Shown: positions 37,043-45,508, numbered from the stretch's first letter. The stretch is DNA of 64,000 nt from Actinomycetes bacterium (GCA_021793235.1 JAJYTD010000009.1:1-64000), one strand, 5' to 3'. The notes: generated by a model from the sequence alone, not told the origin. Translations and numbers: made by a program.

Positions 37043-37975
37043 TCAGGTGGTGTTTTCGGCCGCGTCAGCGGCCGGAGCGGGCGGGGGGAACGGGATCTCG
37101 GCCAGGATGGGCAGCAGGTGCTCCTCCTCATAGTCGAGGTGCTTGCCCAGTTCCTCCGCCAGCCGGTCCAGCTCGGTGCGGAAGCTCTGGGGATCAGCGG
37201 TACCGATGTCGGCCAGCAGGGTGAGCAGTTCTCCTTGGAGGCGCGCGATCGTCTGGTGCTCGTCGCGGAGTCGGGCGAAGACGTCGCTCAGGTGCGGGTA
37301 CTGGCTCGCCAGCGCGGGGAACGTGTGCGTGTCCTCGCTGGTGTGGTGGAACTCCAAGGACTGGCAGAACGCCAGGCAGTGCTGCCGGAGCTGCAGCCCC
37401 AGCCCCGGTGCCGGCGGCTCGCCGGGGCCCTGATGGGCCGCCCGCGCCGCGAAGTGGGCGTCGGCCTCGGCGCGCACGTGCCGCAACTGCGAGCGCAACC
37501 AGGTGTGGATCTCCACGAGCTTGTCGGCGAGATTGGCGACCTCGCGGGCACCGTCCTCCGCCGCGGGCTCGGAGCGCTCCAGCGCCACGACCGGCACGGT
37601 CCGGGAGGTGTTGGCCTGGTAGTCGGCGTATCCGGGCACCGCGCGCACCACGTGCTCGAACAGCTGGTCCCGCCGTGCGCCTTCGGCGGGGACCGCGACC
37701 GCCCCGAACACCTCGGTGCCGATCTCCACCTGAACCATGGGGTGGGCGAGCAGGTTGTGGTACCAGGCGGGATGGTGGGGGGCGCCGCCGGCGGAGGCGA
37801 CGACCAGCACCAGGTCCTCGTAGCGGACGTAGCCGAGGGGGACGGTGTGCTCTTTGCCCGACTTCGCGCCGGTGGTGGTCAGCAGGAGGAGGTCGCCGCC
37901 TGCGAAGGGGCCGCCGACCTTCCCGCCGTTGGCGCGGAACTCGTCGATGATCGGTTGGTTGAAGGACGTGGGCAT
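37043..37975 (-). CDS. Deazaflavin-dependent nitroreductase (DDN) domain fused to hemerythrin domain
   Basis: 310 aa from ATG 37975. Residues 1-135 are a DDN/FDOR-like split-barrel (GGPFAGGDLLLLTTTGAKSGKEHTVPLGYV, HHPAWYHNLLAHPMVQVEIG, RAVPGYADYQANTSRTVPVVAL), a fold that binds coenzyme F420. From about residue 150 there is a helical hemerythrin-like domain with LVEIHTWLRSQLRHV, LEFHHTSEDTHTFPAL, RDEHQTIARL and HLDYEEEHLLPIL, which supply the His, Glu and Asp ligands of a di-iron site. The fusion couples a two-electron F420 reductase to an O2- or NO-binding centre, possibly for redox or nitrosative protection (inference). The start is not firmly fixed; GGAG lies 13 nt upstream. Confidence 0.87.
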   Translation of the reverse strand: MPTSFNQPIIDEFRANGGKVGGPFAGGDLLLLTTTGAKSGKEHTVPLGYVRYEDLVLVVASAGGAPHHPAWYHNLLAHPMVQVEIGTEVFGAVAVPAEGARRDQLFEHVVRAVPGYADYQANTSRTVPVVALERSEPAAEDGAREVANLADKLVEIHTWLRSQLRHVRAEADAHFAARAAHQGPGEPPAPGLGLQLRQHCLAFCQSLEFHHTSEDTHTFPALASQYPHLSDVFARLRDEHQTIARLQGELLTLLADIGTADPQSFRTELDRLAEELGKHLDYEEEHLLPILAEIPFPPPAPAADAAENTT

Positions 37976-38434
37976 AACGGTGTCAAAGCTCCAAAAAGCG
38001 TAGGGTTCGCGGTGTTGGATGGCGTTGATGCGCCCAGCACGCGATGAACGCGCGCGAACCCTCGCTCGAAGCGGATACCGATCGGGCACACGCAGTGGGC
38101 CGCCGGGACGCGGCGGTCATCGGGTATGCGTGGCCACGGGTGTCACACGGCGGTGTGGGGCACCGCAGAAGAACAAGGGACGACGCGTGCAGGCGTTCGC
38201 ATCAACGCGACAGCGTTCGCATCAAGCGGTGCGCGGTGAGTATGACCTCATGACATCGCCCCTTCGTGACAGGTGCCGCCCAGCCACCGACCGGCCCACA
38301 GCTTTCTGGTCGGCGCCACGCGACACGCACGTCATTACAGTCGCCCGGTGGGCGCGTGTCAACACCGTTGTGCCGTAGCCCGCCGATCTGGCCGATGGTG
38401 GCCGCGGTAGCGTCTTGGAGAGCCGGGTAGCGTC
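37976..38434. other. Gene-free upstream region with tandem direct repeat
   Basis: About 460 nt between two minus-strand genes. Apart from the direct repeat at 38193-38225 I see no feature and no convincing gene. Confidence 0.45.
38193..38225. repeat. Tandem direct repeat of GCGTTCGCATCAA
   Basis: The exact 13-mer occurs at 38193-38205 and 38213-38225, 20 bp start to start, that is two helical turns. It lies about 220 nt upstream of the DDN-hemerythrin gene and could bind a regulator cooperatively. Confidence 0.55.
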
Positions 38435-39769
38435 CTAAATCGAGGTGGGCGGCGTGGTCGCCGACAGGTGCATCGCGGTCAGGGCGAAGGCCTGCCCGGC
38501 CTTTGTGAGGTGGTGGGAGCCGCCCTCATCGAGAAGGTCGCCGCCGACGACGAACCCCAGCGTCTCCAGCAGCCAGGTGACCGTTATCAGCACGGAGCGG
38601 ACCTGCTGGGTGCCGGGGTCCCGGCCGGAGGTGTCGCTGCCCCACCCGGCGTCGGCCAGGATCAGTCGCGCCTCTTCGGCGATGCCGGTGCTCTCGGCAC
38701 GGGCGTGGTTTCCGGTGGCGCGGGGGGAGCGCGACAGCAGCAGGCCGAGCAGGGTTTCGGTGGCGGCCTGGGCGAATCCGTCGGTGTCCAGAACATGTTC
38801 GGCCACTGCGCGCCAGAGCGCCCCGGTGTCGCCGTGCAGCTGCCGGCCGCGTCGGGTCAGTACCAGCCGCCGTCCGGACCGGCGCACGGCGCGCATTGTG
38901 CGCAGCAGCTTGTGCAGTGCGATGAGCTGCATGACGTCGGTTTCGCTGCGCGGCGGCGAGGGAGAGGTGGACCAGTCGAACTCGGTGCACAGTTCCCGGA
39001 CCACGGTCGGCGAGATGTAGCCGATCTGGGTCAGGCTGATGCCTTCGTCGGCGTAGTCGAGCAGTCGGCACACCGGGGCCAGCGCCGTGCCGGCGTTGTG
39101 CGGCGGTTCGGCCCCGTTGATGAGCCGGCCGAGCAGCGGCCACAGCCGCTGCCGGTGCGGATGGGAGGGGGAGGCCAACCAGCTTCGGACCCGCTCTTCC
39201 CGGACCTGGTCCAGGCGGCTGCGGCCCTGGTGGTCGGGTTGGGTGAGGAACGTGCGGGTGTGCAGCTCCTGCGAGACACGCCAGCCGCGCGTTCCCGGAC
39301 GGACGTCCTCGACGGCCACCGCGAGTTCCAAGGAGGCCGATGTCGCCTCGTAGGCGGCGATCTCGGCGCTGCCGAGTGCGGTGCCCCAGGTAAGTTCCGG
39401 CAGGTCCGGGGGTTGGATCCCCGAGGCGCGCATGGCGCGCCGATAGGCTTGGCGGCCGGAGTCGCGACTGACGGCGTAGGCGCCGAGGATGCCGCTCGTT
39501 GTGGTCGATGAGCAGATCTCGGCGTAGCGGTCCAAGTCCAGCAGGGAGAACAGGCGGCCCAGGGAGCGGGCGGCGAAAAGGCGCTCGTCGGAGTTCCCGG
39601 AGAACCGTACGGGAAGGACGTACCAGCAGAATTCCTGGACGGCGCGCTGGGTCAGCGTCTCCAGCTTCTGCCCCGCGGTCAGCGAGGACAGCGCGCTTTC
39701 TGCCACCTGAGCGGCGTCGGCGTCCCGCCGGGCCAATTGGGCGAGGGCGGATGCGACGGTCTCCTGCAA
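38435..39769 (-). CDS. Unknown 444-aa protein, possibly winged-helix-containing
   Basis: 444 aa from a TTG at 39769, with GGAGGTG 8 nt upstream, a strong site that decides the start. The protein is largely helical and rich in arginine. The middle holds segments like DYADEGISLTQIGYISPTVVRELCTEFDW and LHKLLRTMRAVRRSGRRLVLTRRGRQL that look like winged helices (helix, helix, then a strand ending LTRRGRQL). The C-terminus has a second such unit (VRSVLITVTWLLETLGFVVGG). No catalytic motif is visible. I do not recognise the family. It follows the truncated acetyltransferase gene by 42 nt and may be co-transcribed. Confidence 0.8.
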   Translation of the reverse strand: MQETVASALAQLARRDADAAQVAESALSSLTAGQKLETLTQRAVQEFCWYVLPVRFSGNSDERLFAARSLGRLFSLLDLDRYAEICSSTTTSGILGAYAVSRDSGRQAYRRAMRASGIQPPDLPELTWGTALGSAEIAAYEATSASLELAVAVEDVRPGTRGWRVSQELHTRTFLTQPDHQGRSRLDQVREERVRSWLASPSHPHRQRLWPLLGRLINGAEPPHNAGTALAPVCRLLDYADEGISLTQIGYISPTVVRELCTEFDWSTSPSPPRSETDVMQLIALHKLLRTMRAVRRSGRRLVLTRRGRQLHGDTGALWRAVAEHVLDTDGFAQAATETLLGLLLSRSPRATGNHARAESTGIAEEARLILADAGWGSDTSGRDPGTQQVRSVLITVTWLLETLGFVVGGDLLDEGGSHHLTKAGQAFALTAMHLSATTPPTSI

Positions 39770-39811
39770 GAATTCACCACCTCCCGGGCCTCCGCTGCAG
39801 GGCGGCGGCCG

Positions 39812-40087
39812 TCACTCCACGAGCCCGCCGTCCGCGGTCCGGCCGCCGGCTCCTCGCCCGCGCCGTGGCGGCTGTTGTGGCACGATCTTGCTCGCGACGA
39901 TAGCGTCGGCAGTGACCTCAGTCATACTCCCGTCGCGTCGTCGCACCTGGATGATCCCGTCCTGCCACGACTCCAGTACACCGACGATATCCCGGAAGCC
40001 TCCCTCAGGCAGCTTGATGCGCAGGGTGGCGCGCCGCCCGAGGTCCTGGGCAGTCACCTCGGTAGTGAATCGTGAGACGAACCCCAC
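39812..40087 (-). CDS. Stand-alone SH3-like N-terminal domain of a GNAT-type protein (truncated)
   Basis: 91 aa from GTG 40087, with GGGGG 8 nt upstream; the frame is open to a TTG at 40129. The sequence DLGRRATLRIKLPEGGFRDIVGVLESWQDGII then VRRRDGSMTEVTADAIVASKIVP resembles the N-terminal domain of the GNAT acetyltransferase encoded beside fdxA in other actinomycetes. Here it stops after a basic proline/arginine tail; no acetyltransferase domain follows in any frame. It may be a shortened relic or a functional single-domain protein. It is divergent from fdxA. Confidence 0.6.
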   Translation of the reverse strand: MGFVSRFTTEVTAQDLGRRATLRIKLPEGGFRDIVGVLESWQDGIIQVRRRDGSMTEVTADAIVASKIVPQQPPRRGRGAGGRTADGGLVE

Positions 40088-40260
40088 TGGATCGACCCCC
40101 AATTGCGCAAAGAAGAGCGGCGAGCGCAATACTGGAAAGAGCGAATCGCGTGTCAGATGCCTGACGGATCCGCGTGCCGGACTCCGGTACCGCTCAGGCT
40201 ATGCGACGGCGGAGACACTTACACGCGGTCAACGTGGCGAAGACCGAAGAGGAGTACGAC

Positions 40261-40581
40261 GTGACCTACGTCATCGCGCAGCCCTGCGTCGATGTGCTCG
40301 ACAAGGCGTGCATCGAAGAGTGCCCCGTCGATTGCATCTACGAGGGCAAGCGCATGCTCTACATCCACCCGGACGAGTGCGTCGACTGCGGCGCCTGCGA
40401 GCCGGTGTGCCCTGTGGAGGCCATCTACTACGAGGACGACCTCCCGGAGCAGTGGTCGGAGTACTACAAGGCCAACGTGGACTTTTTCGACGATCTCGGG
40501 TCTCCAGGCGGCGCCTCGAAGGTGGGGCAGATCGACAAGGACCACCCCATCGTCGCCGCGCTTCCGCCGCAGAGCGAGTAG
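40261..40581 (+). CDS. fdxA: Seven-iron ferredoxin (3Fe-4S/4Fe-4S)
   Basis: 106 aa from GTG 40261, with AGGAG 6 nt upstream. Cysteine motifs [17 protein letters not shown] and [16 protein letters not shown] ligate one [3Fe-4S] and one [4Fe-4S] cluster, and the length and C-terminal extension match FdxA of mycobacteria and Streptomyces. It is a soluble electron carrier, for example to cytochromes P450 or oxidoreductases. It is followed by a long perfect palindrome and then dapC, the usual actinobacterial fdxA-dapC order. Confidence 0.96.
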   Translation: MTYVIAQPCVDVLDKACIEECPVDCIYEGKRMLYIHPDECVDCGACEPVCPVEAIYYEDDLPEQWSEYYKANVDFFDDLGSPGGASKVGQIDKDHPIVAALPPQSE

Positions 40582-40682
40582 CGGTGTGGCGGCGGCATGC
40601 CCCTCGCGCGGGGCGGCCGCCGATCCGGCCATAGGCACGTGGACGCATTGCGCCGCTGCTGTTGAGAGCGGCGCGATGCCGT

Positions 40683-40720
40683 CCCGTGCCGTATGCGGGG
40701 CGCCCCGCATACGGCACGGG
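40683..40720. terminator. 38-bp perfect palindrome between fdxA and dapC
   Basis: Two 19-bp arms (40683-40701 and 40702-40720) are perfectly complementary with no spacer; the centre is GGGGCGCCCC. It lies 102 nt after fdxA and 33 nt before dapC. The likeliest role is a terminator or transcript-stability hairpin. Confidence 0.7.
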
Positions 40721-40752
40721 GGGACAGCAGGGGAGACGGAGGGCGTGGACTG

Positions 40753-41871
40753 ATGGCCGACCGGAGGCGCGTGGTGGACCGACTGCCGACCTTTCCGTGG
40801 GACCGGCTCGCTCCGCACAAGGAGACCGCCGCGGCCCACCCGGACGGCATCGTGGACCTCTCGGTGGGGACCCCGGTCGACCCGGTCGCGCCGGCATTGC
40901 GGGCGGCCCTCGCCGATGCCGCCGACTCCCCGGGGTACCCGGCGACCTATGGAACAGCGGCGCTGCGCGCCTCTGCGGCCGACTGGCTGAACCGCCGCCA
41001 CGGCGTGTCCGTCGACCCTGCTGCGGTGCTGCCGACCGTCGGCTCCAAGGAACTGGTCGCCTGGCTGCCCACGCTGCTCGGCCTGGGCGAGGGCGACACG
41101 GTCGTGTACCCGGAGCTCGCCTATCCGACCTATGACATCGGCATCCGGCTCGCCGGAGCCACACCGGTCGCCTCGGACGGGCTCACCGCTCTGGGGCCCG
41201 CTCGGGTCCGACTGCTGTGGATCAACTCCCCGGCCAATCCGACCGGGCGCGTGCTCGGAATCGACCACCTGCGCAAGGTCGTGGCCTGGGCTCGGGAGCG
41301 GGGCGTCATCGTCGCCTCCGACGAGTGCTACCTCGACCTGGGCTGGGACGGTGTCCGGCCGCTGTCGATCCTGCACCCGGATGTGTGCGGCGGCTCGCAT
41401 ACCGGACTGCTGGCCCTGCACTCCCTTTCCAAGCGTTCCAACCTTGCCGGATACCGCGCCGCCTTCGTCGCCGGCGACCCTGATCTGATCGGGGAGCTGC
41501 TGGAGGTGCGCAAGCACGCCGGGATGATCATGCCCGCACCGGTCCAGGCGGCCATGCGCGCGGCACTCGACGATGACGCCCACGCGCGGGAGCAGAAGGA
41601 GCGCTACGCCGCGCGCCGGGAGCTGCTGCGCCGTGCCTTTGAGGCGGCCGGGTGGCGGATCACCCATTCCGAGGCCGGGCTGTACTTGTGGGCCGCGCAT
41701 CCCCGGCACGACGCCTGGGGGGCTGTGGCGGCCCTGGCCGACCGGGGAATCCTGGTCGCCCCGGGGGACTTCTACGGCCCCGCCGGCGCCGCACACGTGC
41801 GCGTGGCCTTCACGGCCACCGATGACCGGATCGCCGCGGCAGTCAAGCGCCTGGCGGAATCCGCCGGCTGA
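40753..41871 (+). CDS. dapC: Succinyldiaminopimelate transaminase
   Basis: 372 aa from ATG 40753, with GGAGGGC 8 nt upstream. It is a fold-type I aminotransferase: the PLP lysine is in SLSKRSNLAGYR, and WINSPANPTGRV and VASDECYLDLGWDG carry the conserved asparagine and aspartate. Position beside fdxA and close to dapD and dapE identifies it as DapC, which makes N-succinyl-LL-diaminopimelate for lysine and peptidoglycan. Confidence 0.94.
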   Translation: MADRRRVVDRLPTFPWDRLAPHKETAAAHPDGIVDLSVGTPVDPVAPALRAALADAADSPGYPATYGTAALRASAADWLNRRHGVSVDPAAVLPTVGSKELVAWLPTLLGLGEGDTVVYPELAYPTYDIGIRLAGATPVASDGLTALGPARVRLLWINSPANPTGRVLGIDHLRKVVAWARERGVIVASDECYLDLGWDGVRPLSILHPDVCGGSHTGLLALHSLSKRSNLAGYRAAFVAGDPDLIGELLEVRKHAGMIMPAPVQAAMRAALDDDAHAREQKERYAARRELLRRAFEAAGWRITHSEAGLYLWAAHPRHDAWGAVAALADRGILVAPGDFYGPAGAAHVRVAFTATDDRIAAAVKRLAESAG

Positions 41872-42220
41872 ACGGGTCTTCCCCGCGCTGGTCTGCTCCC
41901 GACATAGGCCTGTGGTGGCCCGGGGCCCGCACCCCCAGGCAGCCCGAGCGGGACACGTTCAGCCCCCTGCCCACAGCAGGTTGCGGCAATGGGGTTCCCC
42001 GAGTGCGGCGAGGGGTGCCGGCTTGCCGCCGCACATATCGGAAACCGGCCGACCAGACGGCTGCGGCGGCTTTCGCCCCGAAACCGTGGTGGCCGACCCG
42101 CTCTACCCGTGGCCGGTGTTCAGCGGCAAGCCGGCTTGCTCGCTGCGCGAGCTGCGCCCCATTGCCGCAACCCACAGGGGCCCAGGCGGCCCGAGCAAGC
42201 CGAGCCCTATTTCGTTCCAC
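41872..42220. other. Gene-free interval with long interrupted inverted repeat
   Basis: 349 nt between dapC and the convergent transglycosylase-like gene. No gene is seen. Most of it is occupied by the repeat structure at 41979-42172 and by an internal hairpin GCTCGC/GCGAGC (42138-42152). Confidence 0.5.
41979..42172. repeat. Interrupted inverted repeat, about 50-bp arms
   Basis: GGTTGCGGCAATGGGG (41979-41994) is perfectly mirrored at 42157-42172, and GCCGGCTTGCCGC (42017-42029) at 42123-42135, with 22 and 21 nt between the two blocks. The arms enclose 93 nt. The pattern resembles a small non-autonomous mobile element or an intergenic repeat family; the typA upstream repeats have a similar flavour. 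Confidence 0.65.
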
Positions 42221-43093
42221 CTATTTGAGGACGATCTCCCCGGCGGGAGCCGCGTCGGGGACGGTGGACCAGCTGCTGCCCTTCTGGCCGTCCTGCCCCT
42301 CATGGTTCAGGGTCCAGCGCTGATCCTGGTAGGTCACCGACGTGAGGCCGTAGGCCTGAGCGTTGGCCACCGCCCATTGGGCCATGGCCCACCCGAGGTC
42401 GCCGGTCGAGCGCTGCCCGGCCGCGGCCACCGCGGTCGGCTCCACACCGAAGACCCGGGTCATCTCTTCTTCCGCTGCGGCGACGTCGGTCTCCTCGGCC
42501 TTCTCCGGGTCGAGCATGCACACCACCGGGGAGCCTGCCGATCCTGTGAAGGCCGAGGCCATCATCCGGGACAGGTGTTCATGTTGGTCGTAGGCGAAGC
42601 CGTCGGCGCTGCGCTGTACCGCCTGGGCCGCTTCGTAGACCGGAATGTCCGTGTAGCCGGATATATCGGTGAGCTTGTCGTAGAACGCGCCGGCGGAGTA
42701 AACGGGGTCGAGTAGCTGCTCGGGGGTGCCCCACTTCTGAGAGGGGCGCTGCTGGAACAGGCCGACCGAGTCGCGGTCGCCGTAGTCGATGTTGAAGAAC
42801 TTCGACTCCTGCCACACCGTCGCATAGGCGATCACGACCGCCTCTTCGGGCAGGTCTTTGCTGAAGGCGACACCGCTGATGGTGGCGGCGTTGGCGGCCT
42901 GCTCGGGTTCCAGCTGGTCGGTGTCCCCCTGAGCGGTGATCGTGCAGACGTTCTTCGGTTTGGGCGGTTCGACCTCGATCGGCTGGATCTTCCGCATGAC
43001 GTAGAAGCCGCCGGCGACGAGCACGCCGCAGGCCAGCGTCAGTGCGAGCAGGATTTTGAAGAACGCGGAGACTTTTCGCGGCTTTCCAGGCAC
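42221..43093 (-). CDS. Membrane-anchored lytic-transglycosylase-like protein
   Basis: 290 aa from ATG 43093. A basic start and one membrane helix (FKILLALTLACGVLVAGGFYVM, residues 12-33) anchor an extracytoplasmic domain. The segment VVIAYATVWQESKFFNIDYGDRDSVGLFQQRPSQKWG has the catalytic-type glutamate (QES) and the GLFQQRP pattern of the transglycosylase/lysozyme superfamily as found in actinobacterial cell-wall proteins. Two cysteines (NVC, VVC) may be bridged. It sits inside the dap cluster, consistent with cell-wall work. Enzyme activity is inferred from the fold only. Confidence 0.72.
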   Translation of the reverse strand: MPGKPRKVSAFFKILLALTLACGVLVAGGFYVMRKIQPIEVEPPKPKNVCTITAQGDTDQLEPEQAANAATISGVAFSKDLPEEAVVIAYATVWQESKFFNIDYGDRDSVGLFQQRPSQKWGTPEQLLDPVYSAGAFYDKLTDISGYTDIPVYEAAQAVQRSADGFAYDQHEHLSRMMASAFTGSAGSPVVCMLDPEKAEETDVAAAEEEMTRVFGVEPTAVAAAGQRSTGDLGWAMAQWAVANAQAYGLTSVTYQDQRWTLNHEGQDGQKGSSWSTVPDAAPAGEIVLK

Positions 43094-43412
43094 AGGCAGA
43101 CCGTAGTGGGTAGGGGGTCATCCCCCGAAACAGCACGGGGCGTGACCGCAACGACAAGAACCGGGTTCCGGAGGCGTCGGCCGGTGCCGGGAGGACATCA
43201 CGCGCCGGTCCGGGCTCCTACTCGAATAGTAGGGTGTTTTTCCTAGTTAGGACATTGTGCCGGATACGTTCCACCGCCGTTCGGTGTTACGGGGAAGACA
43301 GGCGCATATCGGGAACGCCGGCACGGTGTCCGCGCGCGTGTCGTCGCTGTGTGTAGTCGGCGGGTGCGCCGAGTTCGTCCGCGCGCACGCGGACCCAGTA
43401 GGCTCGATGCCC
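43094..43412. other. Divergent upstream region of dapD
   Basis: 319 nt between the transglycosylase-like gene and dapD. An AT-richer patch near 43222-43255 is a likely promoter area. No gene seen. Confidence 0.4.
43399..43404 (+). promoter_or_regulatory. -10 box TAGGCT before dapD
   Basis: TAGGCT ends 8 nt before ATG 43413 and no ribosome site is present, suggesting a leaderless message. Confidence 0.5.
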
Positions 43413-44249
43413 ATGACCACCGCGTTCACCAGTCCGCTCCCCAAGGAAATCGATGACCTGTGGGAGCGCCGTGCCGACCTGACCCCCGACCACTCTGAGG
43501 CCCGCGACATCATCGTGGGCGCGGTCGACGAGCTCGACGCCGGGAAGGCCCGGGTCGCCTTCGTTGACGAGGAGACGGACGAGGTCGTCGTCGACGAGCG
43601 CGCCAAGCGCTCGATCCTGCTCAGCTTCCGGGTCCTCGGTATGGAGGAGTCCAAGGTCGGGGACTTCTACCACCACGACCGCATTCCGTTGAAGAGCCGC
43701 TTCGACGGTGTCCGCGTCGTCCCGGGAGCCATCGCCCGTTGGGGCGCCTATCTCGCCCCCGGGGTCGTGCTGATGCCGTCCTTCACCAACTTCGGCGCCT
43801 GGGTGGGTTCGGGCACCATGGTCGACACGTGGGCGACCGTGGGCTCCTGCGCCCAGGTGGGCGAGAACGTGCACCTCTCCGGCGGCGTCGGTGTGGGCGG
43901 CGTGCTGGAGCCGCCGCAGGCCTCCCCGGTCGTCATCGAAGACGACGCGTTCCTCGGTTCGCGCAGCATGGTCGTCGAGGGTGCGCGTGTGCGCCGCGGC
44001 GCCAAGCTCGGCGCGGGCACCATCCTGACCTCCTCCACCCGCGTCTACGACGCCGAGACCGGCGAGGAGCTGCCCCGCGGCGAGGCCCCGGCCTGGTCGG
44101 TGTGCGTGACGGCGAACCGGGTGAAGAGCTTCCCCGGCGGCGACTTCGGCATGCCGTGCCTGCTTGTGCTCAAGCGCCTCGAAGAGGGCCAGGAGCACGA
44201 CAAGCTCGCGCTCAACGACATGCTGCGGGAGCACGGCGTCAACGCCTGA
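43413..44249 (+). CDS. dapD: Tetrahydrodipicolinate N-succinyltransferase
   Basis: 278 aa from ATG 43413; an ATG two codons earlier is closer to the -10 box. A left-handed beta-helix of hexapeptide repeats (GAYLAPGVVLMPSFTNFGAWVGSGTMVDTW, GSCAQVGENVHLSGGVGVGG) is typical of DapD. It adds succinyl from succinyl-CoA to tetrahydrodipicolinate, the committed succinylase-branch step of lysine and diaminopimelate synthesis. It is followed by a strong hairpin and then dapE. Confidence 0.95.
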   Translation: MTTAFTSPLPKEIDDLWERRADLTPDHSEARDIIVGAVDELDAGKARVAFVDEETDEVVVDERAKRSILLSFRVLGMEESKVGDFYHHDRIPLKSRFDGVRVVPGAIARWGAYLAPGVVLMPSFTNFGAWVGSGTMVDTWATVGSCAQVGENVHLSGGVGVGGVLEPPQASPVVIEDDAFLGSRSMVVEGARVRRGAKLGAGTILTSSTRVYDAETGEELPRGEAPAWSVCVTANRVKSFPGGDFGMPCLLVLKRLEEGQEHDKLALNDMLREHGVNA

Positions 44250-44296
44250 CCCGTCCGGCCGCCTCGGTCCGCCTCCGCGCATCGGAGGCCGGACAC

Positions 44297-44336
44297 GGGC
44301 GGTCGGCGGCGCCCCGAAAGGCGCCGCCGGCCGCCC
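44297..44336 (+). terminator. Terminator-like hairpin between dapD and dapE
   Basis: A 17-bp stem (GGGCGG plus CGGCGGCGCC pairing with GGCGCCGCCG plus CCGCCC, one T-G wobble) closes a 6-nt loop CCGAAA. It probably reduces read-through into dapE. Confidence 0.82.
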
Positions 44337-44369
44337 GGTTCCGCTCTGTGACAGTGAAAGACACCCGCC

Positions 44370-45434
44370 ATGCTCGACCTCAGCGCAGACGTCCGGACCC
44401 TCACCGCCGCCCTTGTCGACACCGAATCGGTCAGCGGGGACGAGCGCGCGCTCGCCGACGCGATCGAACACGCGCTCCGCGGGTTGCCGCACCTGGCGGT
44501 CGAGCGCGACGGTGACGCGATCGTGGCCCGAACCGGCCTCGGGCGGGCACGGCGCGTCGTGATCGCGGGCCACATCGACACGGTGCCCATCGTCGGCAAC
44601 GTCCCCTCCTACGTGGCCGGCGGCCGACTGTACGGCTGCGGCACCTCCGACATGAAGAGCGGGGTGGCGGTGCAGCTCAAGCTGGCCGCCTCGGTTCCCG
44701 AACCGGTCCACGACGCCACCTACGTCTTCTATGACTGCGAGGAGATCGAAGCCGAGCGCAACGGCCTGCGCCGGCTCGCCAACACGCACCCCGAGTGGCT
44801 GGACGGGGACTTCGCGGTGCTCATGGAGCCCACCGGCGGCGTGATCGAGGGCGGCTGCCAGGGGACCATGCGCGTGGATGTCATCGCGCACGGCAAACGC
44901 GCCCACAGCGCGCGGTCCTGGATGGGGGAGAACGCCATCCACGGCGCCGGACGTGTTCTGGACGTGCTGCGCGACTACACGCCGCGCGAGCCCGAGGTCG
45001 AAGGGCTCCGTTTCCACGAGGGGCTCAACGCCGTATTCGTCTCGGGCGGTGTGGCCGGCAACGTCATCCCCGACGAGTGCGTCGTCACCGTCAACTACCG
45101 GTTCGCTCCGGACCTGACCGTGCAGGACGCCGAGGACCACCTGCGGGAGGTGTTCTCCGGGTTCGATGTGCGGGTCACCGATGCCGCACCGCCCGCGCGC
45201 CCCGGTCTGGACGATCCGGCCGCCGCCGAGTTCGTGCGTACGGTGGGGGCGGGCCGCGCCCGCGCCAAACTGGGCTGGACCGATGTGGCCCGGATGGCGG
45301 AGCTGGGGATTCCCGCCGTGAACTACGGCCCCGGGGAGCCCAGCCTCGCCCATACCAGGGACGAGTCCGTTGAGCTGGACGCCATCGTCGCCGCCGAGAC
45401 GCGGATGATCGGATGGCTGACCGGCACCGGCTGA
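44370..45434 (+). CDS. dapE: Succinyl-diaminopimelate desuccinylase
   Basis: 354 aa from ATG 44370. It is an M20-type di-zinc hydrolase: ligands in AGHIDTVP, GCGTSDMKSG and DCEEIEAERNG, and the dimerisation lid between GKRAHSARSWMG and AVFVSGGVAGNVIPDE. It removes succinate to give LL-diaminopimelate. With dapC and dapD it completes the succinylase branch in this window. Confidence 0.95.
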   Translation: MLDLSADVRTLTAALVDTESVSGDERALADAIEHALRGLPHLAVERDGDAIVARTGLGRARRVVIAGHIDTVPIVGNVPSYVAGGRLYGCGTSDMKSGVAVQLKLAASVPEPVHDATYVFYDCEEIEAERNGLRRLANTHPEWLDGDFAVLMEPTGGVIEGGCQGTMRVDVIAHGKRAHSARSWMGENAIHGAGRVLDVLRDYTPREPEVEGLRFHEGLNAVFVSGGVAGNVIPDECVVTVNYRFAPDLTVQDAEDHLREVFSGFDVRVTDAAPPARPGLDDPAAAEFVRTVGAGRARAKLGWTDVARMAELGIPAVNYGPGEPSLAHTRDESVELDAIVAAETRMIGWLTGTG

Positions 45435-45496
45435 CGGACTTCTGTTCGTTGCGCAGGTGTGGGCTGCGGTTCAGCATGGGTGCGGCCGAATCCGGA

Positions 45497-45502
45497 TAGC
45501 GT
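45497..45502 (+). promoter_or_regulatory. -10 box TAGCGT, leaderless start
   Basis: TAGCGT ends 6 nt before ATG 45509. Confidence 0.55.
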
Positions 45503-45508
45503 TGCGCT

